DNA of 64,000 bases from Halorubrum sp. GN11_10-6_MGM (GTDB lineage Archaea; Halobacteriota; Halobacteria; Halobacteriales; Haloferacaceae), in assembly GCF_005435165.1 (NCBI RefSeq), contig NZ_SGUC01000006.1, positions 79,091-143,090 on the forward strand, given 5' to 3'. The notes beneath the pieces were generated by a model. The model ran no database searches. It was not told the origin of the DNA and saw nothing but the letters and a program-made list of their open reading frames with translations. The position numbers and the translations under genes are program-made. Positions 31,972-41,126 of the stretch are shown here, one piece after another. Numbering within the stretch: position 1 is the stretch's first letter; each line of letters begins with the position of its first letter.

Positions 31972-33504
31972 ATGGACCTGTTCGGAACCGCCGGGATCCG
32001 CGGCGGCGTCGAAGACCGCGTCACGCCGGCGCTCGCGCTCGCAGTCGGGCGAGCCGTGGGCGCCGAGATCCGGAGCCGAGCCGACGAGACGAACGCCGAG
32101 TCGACCCCCGAACCGACGGTCGTCCTCGCCCGCGACGGACGGGTGACGGGGTCGGCGCTCGCCGCCGCGACCGAGGCCGGGCTGTCGGCGGGGGGCGTCG
32201 AGGTACGCCGCGCGGGACAGCTTCCCACGCCGACGCTCGCGCACGCCTCGCGGGGGCGCTACGGCGTGATGCTCACGGCCTCGCACAACCCGCCGACCGA
32301 CAACGGGATCAAGCTGTTCCGCGACGGGACGGAGTTCGACCGCGACGCCGAGCGCGCGGTCGAGTCGCGGGTGGGCGACGAGGAGCCGGTCGCGCCGTGG
32401 GACGAGTGGACCGAGGCGGCTCGGGTCGATCCCCTCGACGACTACCTCGTCGACGTGCGCGAGTACGCGTCGGGGTTCGGCGCGCCGCTCGACGGCCTCC
32501 GGGTCGCAGTCGACTGCGGCAACGGGATGAGCGCGCCCGCGACGCCGGCCGTTCTCCGCGAACTCGGCGCCGACGTCGTCACGCTCAACGGGAACGTCGA
32601 CGGCCACTTCCCCGGCCGCGGGAGCAAGCCGACCCCGGAGACGCTCGCCGACCTGCGCGCGTTCGTCGCCGACGCCAACGAGGGGGTCGCGGACCCGGGT
32701 CGTCCCGGAGCGGGCGGCGAGGGAGGAGACGGCGGGGCGGACGAGACCGAGGGATTCGCCTTCGGCATCGGTCACGACGGCGACGCCGACCGAATCGTGA
32801 TCGTCGACGCGGACGGCGAAGTCGTCCACGAGGACACGGTCCTCGCGGTCCTCGCGGAGCGGTACACCCGCGCGAGCGACGCGGCGGACCCGGTCGTCGT
32901 GACGACGCCGAACGCCTCCGGTCGGATCGACGAGCGCGTCCGCGACGCCGGCGGCCGCGTCGAGCGCGTGCGACTCGGCGCGCTCCACGAGGGGATCGCC
33001 GCCGTGCGGGCGGACGCCACCGACGCCGGCGCCCTCGGCGAGGCCGGCGCGGTCGGCGAGGCGGGCGCGGCCGGCGAGGTGGGCGCCGACACGCGCGTCG
33101 TCTTCGCCGCCGAGCCGTGGAAACACATCCACGTCGCCTTCGGCGGCTGGATCGACGGCGTCACCTCGGCGGCGGTGCTCGCGCGCCTCGTCGCCGACGA
33201 GGGGTTGGAGGCGCTCCGCGAGCCGGTGACCGAGCGCCCGTACCGGAAGGTGAGCGTCGACTGTCCCGATGACGCGAAGGAGCCGGCCATGGCGCGGCTG
33301 GAGACGGCGCTGCCGGAGGAGTTCCCCGAGGCCGCCGTCGACACGGACCACGGGGTCCGGCTGGAGTTCGACGACACCTCGTGGACGCTCGTGCGACCCT
33401 CCGGCACGGAGCCGTACGTCCGGGTGTACGCGGAGAGCGACGACGTCGACGCGCTTGTCGCGGAGGTCGAGGCCGTGGTCGAGGGCGCGGTCGCGGCGGC
33501 GTAG
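31972..33504 (+). CDS. Phosphohexomutase (GlmM/phosphomannomutase type)
   Basis: A 510-residue alpha-D-phosphohexomutase with all active-site loops: GTAGIRGGVED, the phosphoserine loop TASHNPPTDNG (Ser104), the metal loop GHDGDADRI, the sugar loop AAEPWKHIH, and the phosphate loop VRPSGTEPYVRVY. It interconverts sugar 1- and 6-phosphates; which sugar (glucosamine, mannose or glucose) is not clear. It is longer than usual because of acidic inserts: one before the metal loop (about 245-260) and an Ala/Gly/Glu repeat of GEAGA type before AAEPW (about 353-370). A leaderless start is likely. Confidence 0.92.
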   Translation: MDLFGTAGIRGGVEDRVTPALALAVGRAVGAEIRSRADETNAESTPEPTVVLARDGRVTGSALAAATEAGLSAGGVEVRRAGQLPTPTLAHASRGRYGVMLTASHNPPTDNGIKLFRDGTEFDRDAERAVESRVGDEEPVAPWDEWTEAARVDPLDDYLVDVREYASGFGAPLDGLRVAVDCGNGMSAPATPAVLRELGADVVTLNGNVDGHFPGRGSKPTPETLADLRAFVADANEGVADPGRPGAGGEGGDGGADETEGFAFGIGHDGDADRIVIVDADGEVVHEDTVLAVLAERYTRASDAADPVVVTTPNASGRIDERVRDAGGRVERVRLGALHEGIAAVRADATDAGALGEAGAVGEAGAAGEVGADTRVVFAAEPWKHIHVAFGGWIDGVTSAAVLARLVADEGLEALREPVTERPYRKVSVDCPDDAKEPAMARLETALPEEFPEAAVDTDHGVRLEFDDTSWTLVRPSGTEPYVRVYAESDDVDALVAEVEAVVEGAVAAA

Positions 33505-33665
33505 GAGACCGGTCCGCCCGCCGACGCCGCGACCCCGTTGGCTGTCACGTCCACAACCGTGAGAAATCCGGGTTCGTGGATCGGAGCGCCGGATCGTCCG
33601 GCGTTTCACCCCTAATTCGGCCGCCTCTTTTCACGAACGTGCCACGTCGCCACCGCGAGAACGAC

Positions 33666-33674
33666 GAATTTATG
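33666..33674 (+). promoter_or_regulatory. TATA element of the BMP lipoprotein gene
   Basis: The sequence gaatttatg lies 19-27 bases upstream of the ATG at 33693. It overlaps the other in-frame ATG at 33672, which therefore is unlikely to be translated. Confidence 0.5.
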
Positions 33675-33692
33675 CCGCGCTCCGACGGGGGT

Positions 33693-34787
33693 ATGAGTGA
33701 GATGGCATCCGACTTCGATCGGCGGCGGTTCATCAAGGCGGCAAGCGCAGCTGGCCTCGTCGGCCTCGCCGGGTGTAGCGGCGGCCCGAGCGGCGACGGA
33801 GGGGACGGCGGGGACGGCGACGTGCCGGCGCGGGTCGGCATCGTCTACTCCGACGGCGGGCTCGGCGACAACTCGTTCAACGACGCGGCCCAGCAGGGTA
33901 TCTTCCAAGCGGAAGAGGAGTTCGGCATCGCGTACGACGAGTCAGAGCCCGAAGGCGCCGGCGAGTTTGAGCAGTACCAGCAGCAGTACGCCGGCTCGAC
34001 GGACCCGGCCTACGACCTCGTCTGTACCATCGGGTTCAATCAGGGCGACGCGCTCTCGCAGACCGCGCCCGAGTACCCCGATCAGGACTTCATGATCGTC
34101 GACACCACGGTCGACGAGCCGAACGTCGCCAACTACCTGTTCCGCGAGCACGAGGGCTCGTTCCTGATGGGCGTGCTCGCCGGTCACCTGACTGAGACCG
34201 ACTTCTCCGCCGGCGCCGGCGAGACCGACCCCGACTCGACGAACGTCGGCTTCGTCGGCGGCGTCGACAGCCCGGTCATCCGCCGGTTCCAAGCCGGATT
34301 CGAGGCCGGCGTCGACTACGCGACCGACGACGTCGACGTCACCACGAGCTACGTCGGCAGCTACGCCGACCCCACGGGCGGACAGGAGGCGGCGCTGTCG
34401 ATGTACCAGAGCGGGGCCGACATCGTCTATCACGCCTCGGGCGCGACGGGCGTCGGCGTGTTCCAGGCCGCGCAGGAGGAGGGGCGGTTCGCCTTCGGCG
34501 TCGACCAGGACCAGTCGGTCTCCAACGAGTCGTTCGCGGACGTCATCCTGGCGTCGATGGTGAAGCGCGTCGACACCGCGGTGTACGAGTCGATCTCGAA
34601 CGTCATCGACGACGACCACCAGGGCGGGTCGACGACGGCGCTCGGGCTGGAATCCAACGGCGTCGAGTGCGTCTACGGCCAGGAGATCGGCGGTCAGGTG
34701 CCCGACGAGATCACGACTGCGGTGGCGGACGCGCGCGACGAGATCATCGCCGGGAACATCGAGGTCCCGGAGACGACGAGCAACTGA
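33693..34787 (+). CDS. BMP-family substrate-binding lipoprotein of a nucleoside ABC transporter
   Basis: A 364-residue precursor with a Tat signal (DRRRFIKAASAAGLVGLAGC, lipid Cys28) and a Gly/Asp linker. The BMP/PnrA domain follows: GIVYSDGGLGDNSFNDAAQQG, YDLVCTIGFNQGDAL, GFVGGVDSPVIRRFQAGFEAG and DIVYHASGATGVGVFQAA. Members bind purine or other nucleosides outside the cell. It is followed by the double ATPase and two permeases on the same strand. The ATG at 33693 was preferred because of the TATA spacing. Confidence 0.92.
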   Translation: MSEMASDFDRRRFIKAASAAGLVGLAGCSGGPSGDGGDGGDGDVPARVGIVYSDGGLGDNSFNDAAQQGIFQAEEEFGIAYDESEPEGAGEFEQYQQQYAGSTDPAYDLVCTIGFNQGDALSQTAPEYPDQDFMIVDTTVDEPNVANYLFREHEGSFLMGVLAGHLTETDFSAGAGETDPDSTNVGFVGGVDSPVIRRFQAGFEAGVDYATDDVDVTTSYVGSYADPTGGQEAALSMYQSGADIVYHASGATGVGVFQAAQEEGRFAFGVDQDQSVSNESFADVILASMVKRVDTAVYESISNVIDDDHQGGSTTALGLESNGVECVYGQEIGGQVPDEITTAVADARDEIIAGNIEVPETTSN

Positions 34788-34911
34788 ACGCGGGACGAGA
34801 GCGCCGAACCGCGGCGGATCGCGGTCTCTGACCCAAAGCCGGTGACGAGGCCCGTTACCCGTCGAGTCGGACGACAGACGGGATCGAGCGCAGTAGCTCG
34901 GAATCCGCGCG

Positions 34912-34919
34912 TTTTTAGG
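34912..34919 (+). promoter_or_regulatory. TATA element (tttttagg) of the nucleoside transporter ATPase gene
   Basis: It lies 24-31 bases upstream of the ATG at 34943, so the ATPase-permease genes have their own leaderless promoter, apart from the lipoprotein gene. This is common where the binding protein is made in excess. Confidence 0.55.
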
Positions 34920-34942
34920 CTCCGACGCGGAGTTACGGGTGA

Positions 34943-36577
34943 ATGAACCCGGCGGTCCACTTGGACGGTATCACGAAGCGATTCCCCGGGGTCGTCGCGA
35001 ACGACGACGTTGATCTCGCGGTGGAGCGCGGGAGCGTCCACGCCCTGCTCGGCGAGAACGGGGCGGGCAAGACCACGCTGATGAACGTGCTGTACGGTCT
35101 CTACCGGCCGACCGAGGGGACCGTCCGTCTCGACGGAGAGGCGAAGTCGTTCGACTCACCGAGGGACGCGATCGACGCGGGCATCGGCATGATCCACCAG
35201 CACTTCATGCTGGTCGACCCGATGACGGTGTGGGAGAACGTCGTCTTGGGCAACGAACCGAAGACCTGGGGCGGACTGCGCGTCGACCGAGAGGCGGCCC
35301 GCGAGGCCGTCGTCGAACTCAGCGAGCGGTACGGGTTCGACGTGGACCCGGACGCGACGATCGCGGAGATCTCGGTCGGCGAACAGCAGCGCGTCGAGAT
35401 CCTGAAGGCGCTGTACCGCGGCGCCGACGTGCTCATCATGGACGAGCCGACCGCGGTGTTGACCCCGCAGGAGGTCGAGGAGCTGTACGGCGTCTTCGAG
35501 GAACTCACCGAACAGGGGAAGACGATCATCTTCATCTCGCACAAGCTCGGCGAGGCGCTGTCCGCGGCGGACGACATCACCGTCCTCCGCGACGGCGTCA
35601 ACGTCGGCACCGTCGCCGCCGACGGCGTGACGCGGGAGGAGCTCGCGGAGATGATGGTCGGTCGGGAGGTGCTGATGGAGCCCGCGACGTCGCCGCAGGA
35701 GGCCGGCGAGCGCGTGCTGGAGGTGACCGGCCTGAGCGTCGAGGACGACCGCGGCGTCGAGGCGGTCTCGGACCTCTCGTTCGAACTCCGCGGCGGCGAG
35801 ATACTGGGGGTCGCGGGCGTCGACGGCAACGGCCAGTCGCAGCTCGTCGAGGCGATCACGGGCCTGCGCGAGGCGGCGTCCGGTGAGGTCCGCTACCGCG
35901 GCGAATCGATGCGTGGGAAGAGCCGACGCGACCGGATCGATCGCGGGATGGCGTTCATCCCCGAGGACCGTCAGGAGCGCGGGCTGGTGATGTCGTACGA
36001 CCTCACCGAAAACGGAATCCTCGGGAGCCAACACGACCCGCCGTTCGCGCGCGTCGGCCGGCTCGACTGGGGCGCGGCGCGCGACCACGCCGAGTCGGTG
36101 ATCGAGCAGTACGACGTCCGGCCGCCGGACGCCGAGGCGGAGGCCGAGTCGCTGTCGGGGGGGAACCAGCAGAAGTTCATCGTCGGGCGGGAGTTCGAGC
36201 GCGACCCGGAGCTGGTCGTCGCTACCCACCCGACTCGGGGCGTCGACATCGGATCGACGGAGTTCCTCCACGACCGGCTGCTCGACCTGCGCGCCGAGGG
36301 GAAGGCCGTCCTGCTCGTCTCCTCGAAGCTCGACGAGGTCCAGGGGCTCTCCGACCGGCTCGCGGTGATTCACGAAGGGGAGTTCACGGGCGTCGTCGAC
36401 CCCGCGACCGTGACCGAAGAGGAGATCGGCCTGCTGATGGCGGGCGAGTCGCTCGACGACGACTCCGTCGAGGGGGCGGCGCTCCACGACGCCGCGGATG
36501 ACGGCGCAGACGCTGGAATCGGCGGCGTGGGTGCCGACGACGAGGAGCGCGCCGGCGACGAGGAGGTGGACGCGTGA
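34943..36577 (+). CDS. Nucleoside ABC transporter ATPase, two ABC domains
   Basis: The 544-residue protein has two fused ABC cassettes like RbsA/YufO. The first has Walker A GENGAGKTT, signature ISVGEQQRVEI and Walker B VLIMDEPTAVL. The second has the degenerate A loop GVDGNGQSQ, signature LSGGNQQKFIVGRE and a Walker B of altered form (LVVATHPTRGVDIGS), as is normal for the second half of this family. An acidic tail of about 35 residues ends the protein. The stop overlaps the first permease start (GTGA). Confidence 0.93.
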   Translation: MNPAVHLDGITKRFPGVVANDDVDLAVERGSVHALLGENGAGKTTLMNVLYGLYRPTEGTVRLDGEAKSFDSPRDAIDAGIGMIHQHFMLVDPMTVWENVVLGNEPKTWGGLRVDREAAREAVVELSERYGFDVDPDATIAEISVGEQQRVEILKALYRGADVLIMDEPTAVLTPQEVEELYGVFEELTEQGKTIIFISHKLGEALSAADDITVLRDGVNVGTVAADGVTREELAEMMVGREVLMEPATSPQEAGERVLEVTGLSVEDDRGVEAVSDLSFELRGGEILGVAGVDGNGQSQLVEAITGLREAASGEVRYRGESMRGKSRRDRIDRGMAFIPEDRQERGLVMSYDLTENGILGSQHDPPFARVGRLDWGAARDHAESVIEQYDVRPPDAEAEAESLSGGNQQKFIVGREFERDPELVVATHPTRGVDIGSTEFLHDRLLDLRAEGKAVLLVSSKLDEVQGLSDRLAVIHEGEFTGVVDPATVTEEEIGLLMAGESLDDDSVEGAALHDAADDGADAGIGGVGADDEERAGDEEVDA

Positions 36578-37893
36578 GCGACTCGGACTCCGAGGGGGGA
36601 CGGGGCGAGTCCGTCCTCGCCCGCGTGGTCGCGCCGTTCGTCGACCGGAGCGTCGCGGAGCGGCTCCTCATCAGCGTCGCCGCGATCCTCCTTTCGATCG
36701 TCGTCGGCTTCGCGCTCGTGCTGGTCTCCGGCCGGATCGCCGATTGCTCGACCGCGGCGTGGACGCTGCCGTTCACGGGTATCGGCTTCTGTTACGACCC
36801 CGTCGAGGTGTACGTCGTGCTGTTCAACGGCGCGCTCGGCTACCCGTTCGCCGTCGGTGACCCCGGGCTGTTCAACCCCGAGTGGACGCCGTTTAACCTC
36901 TCGTTCGGCCTGACGCTCTCGGAGACGACGCTCCTGATATTCACCGGCCTCTCCGTCGCCGTCGCCTTCCGCGCCGGCCTGTTCAACATCGGGACGCAGG
37001 GACAGCTCGTCGTCGGCGCGCTCTCGACCGCGCTCACCGTCCTGGCGCTCGCCCCCTTGCTCCCGGCCGGTCCCGTCGCGGGCGTCGTCCTGATCGTCGT
37101 CGGAACCGCGGCCGGGGCGGTCGGCGGCGGGCTCTGGGGCGCGATACCCGGCGCGCTCAAGGCGTACGCCGACGCCAACGAGGTGATCACGACGATCATG
37201 CTCAACTTCGTCGCCGCGAACGTCGCGTACGTGCTCGTGTTGGAGGTGTTCCGCGCCGAGGGGTCGTCCGTCGTCGCCACGCGGTACGTCCCCGAGTACG
37301 CGCAGTTCCGTCCGTGGCTGTTCCCCGCGTCCAGCGACTTCGCGCTGCTCGCACTGCTCGGCGGGATCGCCTTCATCGGCGCGCTCTACTACTTCGTCGA
37401 GCACACGCCGCTCGGCTACGACCTCCGGACGAGCGGCGTTCAGGCCGCCGCGGCGGAGTACGGCGGCGTCAACGCGAAGCTCACGACCGTGCGGGCGATG
37501 ACGCTGTCCGGCGCGCTCGGCGGCATCGGCGGCTCGGTGTGGGTGCTGATGTCCGAGGGGCGGTGGATGGCCTCGATCCCGGACCTCGGCTTCGACGGGA
37601 TCACGGTCTCGATTCTGGCCGGAAACAACCCGCTCGGCGTGCTGCCGGCGGCGTTCCTCTTCGGGGTCCTGAAGGGCGGGGCCCTGGAGATCGGGTTCCG
37701 CACCGACGTCCCGACGGAGCTCGTCGCCGTGCTGCGCGGGCTCATCATCCTGTTCGTCGCGATGCCGGAGTTCTTCCGGATGATCGGTCGATACACCGGG
37801 GTCACCGGCGGCGGTCTCGGCGGCGCCGATACCGTGAGCACGACGGAGCCGGACGAGACCGCCGGCGGCGACGGAGGTGAGACCGATGCGTAA
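36574..37893 (+). CDS. Nucleoside ABC transporter permease, first subunit
   Basis: The 439-residue permease has about ten hydrophobic helices after an acidic N-terminus. Signature segments are AVAFRAGLFNIGTQGQLVVGAL and AYADANEVITTIMLNFVAANV, and then TVRAMTLSGALGGIGGSVWVL, all typical of the YufP/NupB-like branch of BPD_transp_2. It starts at a GTG overlapping the ATPase stop and overlaps the next permease by eight bases. Confidence 0.92.
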   Translation: MSDSDSEGGRGESVLARVVAPFVDRSVAERLLISVAAILLSIVVGFALVLVSGRIADCSTAAWTLPFTGIGFCYDPVEVYVVLFNGALGYPFAVGDPGLFNPEWTPFNLSFGLTLSETTLLIFTGLSVAVAFRAGLFNIGTQGQLVVGALSTALTVLALAPLLPAGPVAGVVLIVVGTAAGAVGGGLWGAIPGALKAYADANEVITTIMLNFVAANVAYVLVLEVFRAEGSSVVATRYVPEYAQFRPWLFPASSDFALLALLGGIAFIGALYYFVEHTPLGYDLRTSGVQAAAAEYGGVNAKLTTVRAMTLSGALGGIGGSVWVLMSEGRWMASIPDLGFDGITVSILAGNNPLGVLPAAFLFGVLKGGALEIGFRTDVPTELVAVLRGLIILFVAMPEFFRMIGRYTGVTGGGLGGADTVSTTEPDETAGGDGGETDA

Positions 37894-38932
37894 CCCCCTC
37901 TCGCCGGCGGCGCTCCTCGAGGGACTGACCGGATCGAGCTACGTGCGCTCGCTCATCGCCGGCACCGTCGGCGTCCTCGGGCTGCTCGGCGTCCTCGGGT
38001 TCGCGTTCCCCGAGTCGATCGCGGGCGACCTCGCCGGCATCGTCTTCTCGGCGAGCACCGGAGCCTCGACGGCGCGGCTCGCGGCACCGATCGTGCTCGC
38101 CGGGCTCGGCGGCATCTTCGCCGAGAAGTCGGGCGTCATCAACATCGGACTGGAGGGCCTGCTCATCATCTCGGCGTTCGTCTCGGTGTACGCCGCGTCG
38201 GTCGTCGGGGTCGGTAACGCCGTCCTCGGGGTCCCGGCGCTCGGGATCGCGTTCCTCGCCGGCATCGCCGCGTCGACGTTCCTGTCGGCGGTGTTCGCCG
38301 TCGTCTGTATCGAGTTCAAGGCCGACCAGATCATCGCTGGGCTCGCGGTCTGGCTCATCGCCCTGGGGCTCGCGCCGTTCATGTCGACCGTGTTCTTCGG
38401 CGGCGTCAACACGCCGAACCTCGGCGTGAGCGTCGGGTGGCAGTACTCCGCGACGATGGTCGTCCTCGCGACCGTCGGCTCGTGGTGGCTGCTGAACCGG
38501 ACCGCGTTCGGCAAGCACCTCCGAGCGGCGGGCGAGAACCCGAAGGCGCTCGACACGGTCGGCGTCTCCGTCTCGAAGGTTCGATACGCCGGCGTGCTGC
38601 TCTCCGGCGTCCTCTCCGGCGTGGGCGGCTCGGCGCTCGCGCTGTCGATCGGCCAGTTCATCGGCACCGGCGAGACGATGGTCCAGGGTAAGGGGTTCAT
38701 CGCCATCGTCGCGTACCTGTTCGGCAACTACAACCCGGTCGGGACGCTCGGCGCGGGGGCGCTGTTCGCCGGCCTCGACGCCATGCAGATCCGCCTCCAG
38801 CAGCTCGGCTACGCGGTCCCGGACACGCTCGTCCAGACCATCCCGTACGTCGTCGTGATCGTCGTCCTCGCCCTCGTCGGTCGGACGCAGATCCCCGAGG
38901 CCGCCGGGGAACACTACGAGACCGAGGAGTGA
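37886..38932 (+). CDS. Nucleoside ABC transporter permease, second subunit
   Basis: A 348-residue membrane protein of the YufQ/NupC-like branch: IVLAGLGGIFAEKSGVINIGLEGLLIISAF, FKADQIIAGLAVWLIALGLAPF, GENPKALDTVGVSV and GKGFIAIVAYLFGNYNPVG. It forms the heteromeric channel with the upstream permease. The ATG at 37886 was taken; an in-frame GTG at 37877 is possible. It is the last gene of the transporter operon. Confidence 0.92.
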   Translation: MRNPLSPAALLEGLTGSSYVRSLIAGTVGVLGLLGVLGFAFPESIAGDLAGIVFSASTGASTARLAAPIVLAGLGGIFAEKSGVINIGLEGLLIISAFVSVYAASVVGVGNAVLGVPALGIAFLAGIAASTFLSAVFAVVCIEFKADQIIAGLAVWLIALGLAPFMSTVFFGGVNTPNLGVSVGWQYSATMVVLATVGSWWLLNRTAFGKHLRAAGENPKALDTVGVSVSKVRYAGVLLSGVLSGVGGSALALSIGQFIGTGETMVQGKGFIAIVAYLFGNYNPVGTLGAGALFAGLDAMQIRLQQLGYAVPDTLVQTIPYVVVIVVLALVGRTQIPEAAGEHYETEE

Positions 38933-38990
38933 GTCGCGGTCGCTGAGCGCGGCGACCCGTCCGGTCGAGTCGGCCGTGGCGGGAACCGTC

Positions 38991-39030
38991 TCGCCGGGGC
39001 GTTGACCGCCTCACCGGGGCGTTAACCGAC
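38991..39030 (+). repeat. Two imperfect 20-base tandem units upstream of geranylgeranyl reductase
   Basis: tcgccggggcgttgaccgcc (38991-39010) is followed directly by tcaccggggcgttaaccgac (39011-39030), with three differences. The rest of the 223-base gap holds only a T-rich element near 39125-39130, about 27-31 bases upstream of the next ATG. Confidence 0.6.
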
Positions 39031-39155
39031 GCGTCTGAACGGGGAGACGCCGCACGCGAAGCGGCCGAGGGGTCGCCCGCCGCCAAAATCCGTCGGCAAG
39101 AATCCGACCGAAACGGGAGCAAAGAGTTTTGCCGGGGGCACGACACGGTCCGGTA

Positions 39156-40526
39156 ATGGATATCGACGAGTACGACGTCGTCGTGGCGGGCGCCGGGACC
39201 GCCGGCTGCTACGCCGCCGCGACGATCGCGAACGAGGGGCTCGACGTCGTCATCGTCGAGCGGAAAGACGCGGAGGAGGCCGGTCACATCGCCTGCGGCG
39301 ACGCCCTGAAGGGGGCCGACGCCTTCCCCGAGGCGATCCCCAAAGACCGGCTCGAACCCGCGTTCACGAACACCGGCGTCGACCACGGCCGCTTCGAGAT
39401 CCCGCAGGAGGACACGGTTCTGGAGATCCCCGTCCCCGGCGAGCTCGCCGTCATCGACCGCTGGGAGTACGGCCGACAGATCATCGCCGGCGCCGAGGAC
39501 GCGGGCGTCGACTTCCACTACGACACCGTGATCAACGACGTGGTCCAAGACGAAACCGGCCGCGTCAGGGGGCTCAAGGCGGTCCGAAAGGGCGAGCCGC
39601 GGACGTACGCGTCGGACATCGTGATCGACGGCGCCGGGTCGCTCTCGCTGCTCCAGGACAAGGCGGACTTCGAGGGGACGACCTTCGACACGAACGTCCG
39701 GTACTCCCAGTTCTGCTCGGCGTACCGCGAGATCGTCGACGTCCCGGAGCCGGTGGAGTGGGACGACGCCCTCGTGTTCAAGGCGACCGACCGCGCGGCG
39801 GGGTACCTCTGGTACTTCCCGCGGACGGCGACGGAGATCAACGCCGGGCTCGGCTTCCAGATGACCGAGGAGCCGATGCAGCTCGTCGAGTCGCTGAAGA
39901 AGGACCTCCGGGACCGACCGGAGTTCGAGGGCGCGGAGGTGCGCGACAAGCTCGGCGCCGCGCTGCCGACGCGACGCCCCTACGACTCGGCCGTCGCGCC
40001 GGGGTACATGGCGGTCGGCGACGCCGCCGGCCACGTGAACCCGACGACCGGGGGCGGCATCGCCGGCGCGGCGTACGCGGGCAAATACGCCGGCGAGCAG
40101 GCGGTGAAGGCGATCTCGGACGGCGACGTCAGCGAGGAGAACCTCTGGCGGTACAACACCCGCGTGATGGACCACTTCGGCGGGCGCTACGCCGGCCTCG
40201 ACGTGTACAACGTCCTCTCGACCGCGGTCGACGTCGACGACCTGATGGGCCTGCTGGCGTCGCTCCCGGGCGAGAAGCTCGCGGAGGCGTTATACGAGGG
40301 GTCGACCTCGATGTCGTTCGGCCTGAAAGTGAAGGCCGCGATCAAGAGCTTCGGCTACTGGGGGACGATCCGGAACTTCTACCAGACGAAGTCGCTGGCC
40401 GACGAGCTGATCGGCCACTACGACGAGTACCCGACGAGCCCCGCCGCGATGGCGAACTGGACCCGCGAGCGCGACGCGATCATGGACCGCGTGTACGAGA
40501 CGACCGGGGCCGACGCGAAGTACTGA
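39156..40526 (+). CDS. Geranylgeranyl reductase family (archaeal lipid saturation)
   Basis: A 456-residue FAD enzyme: DVVVAGAGTAGCYAAATIAN (FAD-binding GxGxxG), VIVERKDAEEAGHIACGDAL, then GYMAVGDAAGHVNPTTGGGIAGAAYAGKYAG, the second FAD motif typical of the GGR family. Members reduce the double bonds of geranylgeranyl chains in archaeal lipid precursors, or other isoprenoids. The C-terminal part (FGLKVKAAIKSFGYWG) is usual. A T-rich TATA is 27-31 bases upstream of the ATG. A Rieske protein gene follows after 30 bases and may supply electrons. Confidence 0.92.
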   Translation: MDIDEYDVVVAGAGTAGCYAAATIANEGLDVVIVERKDAEEAGHIACGDALKGADAFPEAIPKDRLEPAFTNTGVDHGRFEIPQEDTVLEIPVPGELAVIDRWEYGRQIIAGAEDAGVDFHYDTVINDVVQDETGRVRGLKAVRKGEPRTYASDIVIDGAGSLSLLQDKADFEGTTFDTNVRYSQFCSAYREIVDVPEPVEWDDALVFKATDRAAGYLWYFPRTATEINAGLGFQMTEEPMQLVESLKKDLRDRPEFEGAEVRDKLGAALPTRRPYDSAVAPGYMAVGDAAGHVNPTTGGGIAGAAYAGKYAGEQAVKAISDGDVSEENLWRYNTRVMDHFGGRYAGLDVYNVLSTAVDVDDLMGLLASLPGEKLAEALYEGSTSMSFGLKVKAAIKSFGYWGTIRNFYQTKSLADELIGHYDEYPTSPAAMANWTRERDAIMDRVYETTGADAKY

Positions 40527-40556
40527 GGCCGTGACCGACTACCGGAATCTGATCCG

Positions 40557-41015
40557 ATGACCGACTACCGACTGACTACCGTCGAGACCGTGCGCGAGCA
40601 GGGGTCGTGGGCGTTCACGGCCCGCGAAGGCGACGCCGACCGCGAGGTGTTCCTCGTCCCGTGTGCGGACGAGCCCGGCGAGGAGACGGAGGGCAGCGCC
40701 GGCGACGGCCCGCCGGTCCGCGCGTGGATCAACCGCTGTACCCACGAGGACCAGCGCCTCCACCGCGAGGGGGTCGGCGCCGTCACGCGCGGCGGCTCGG
40801 TGGTCTGCCCGAAGCACGGGTCGGCGTTCGACGCCTGCGACGGCTCCTGTGACAACGGCGACGCCGCGGGGACGACGTTGCGGGAGATTGACGTGGCCGT
40901 CCGCGACGGCGCGGTGTTCCTCACCGACGACGATCTCACGTATCTCTACGAGGGTTTGCCGGACGACGACGGCGACGACGACGGGCCGGCGTCGAGTTCG
41001 CACCTGACGTTCTGA
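40557..41015 (+). CDS. Rieske-type [2Fe-2S] protein
   Basis: The 152-residue soluble protein has both Rieske cluster boxes: NRCTHEDQRLH (Cys-X-His) and VVCPKHGSAFDACDGSC (Cys-X2-His). It has no signal peptide or membrane helix, so it acts inside the cell as a ferredoxin-like carrier, not in a bc complex. It lies 30 bases after the lipid reductase on the same strand, probably co-transcribed. Rieske ferredoxins otherwise serve oxygenases, but none is adjacent. Confidence 0.9.
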   Translation: MTDYRLTTVETVREQGSWAFTAREGDADREVFLVPCADEPGEETEGSAGDGPPVRAWINRCTHEDQRLHREGVGAVTRGGSVVCPKHGSAFDACDGSCDNGDAAGTTLREIDVAVRDGAVFLTDDDLTYLYEGLPDDDGDDDGPASSSHLTF

Positions 41016-41126
41016 GCGCCCACCCGTCCGATGGCGGTGTTGTCGAACCGTTCGGTCGGCCGCGGCCGACGTCCCTGAGACGCTTCACGGGGGCGGCCGT
41101 CGCGTCCGCGAGCGCCTCCGGAGCGC

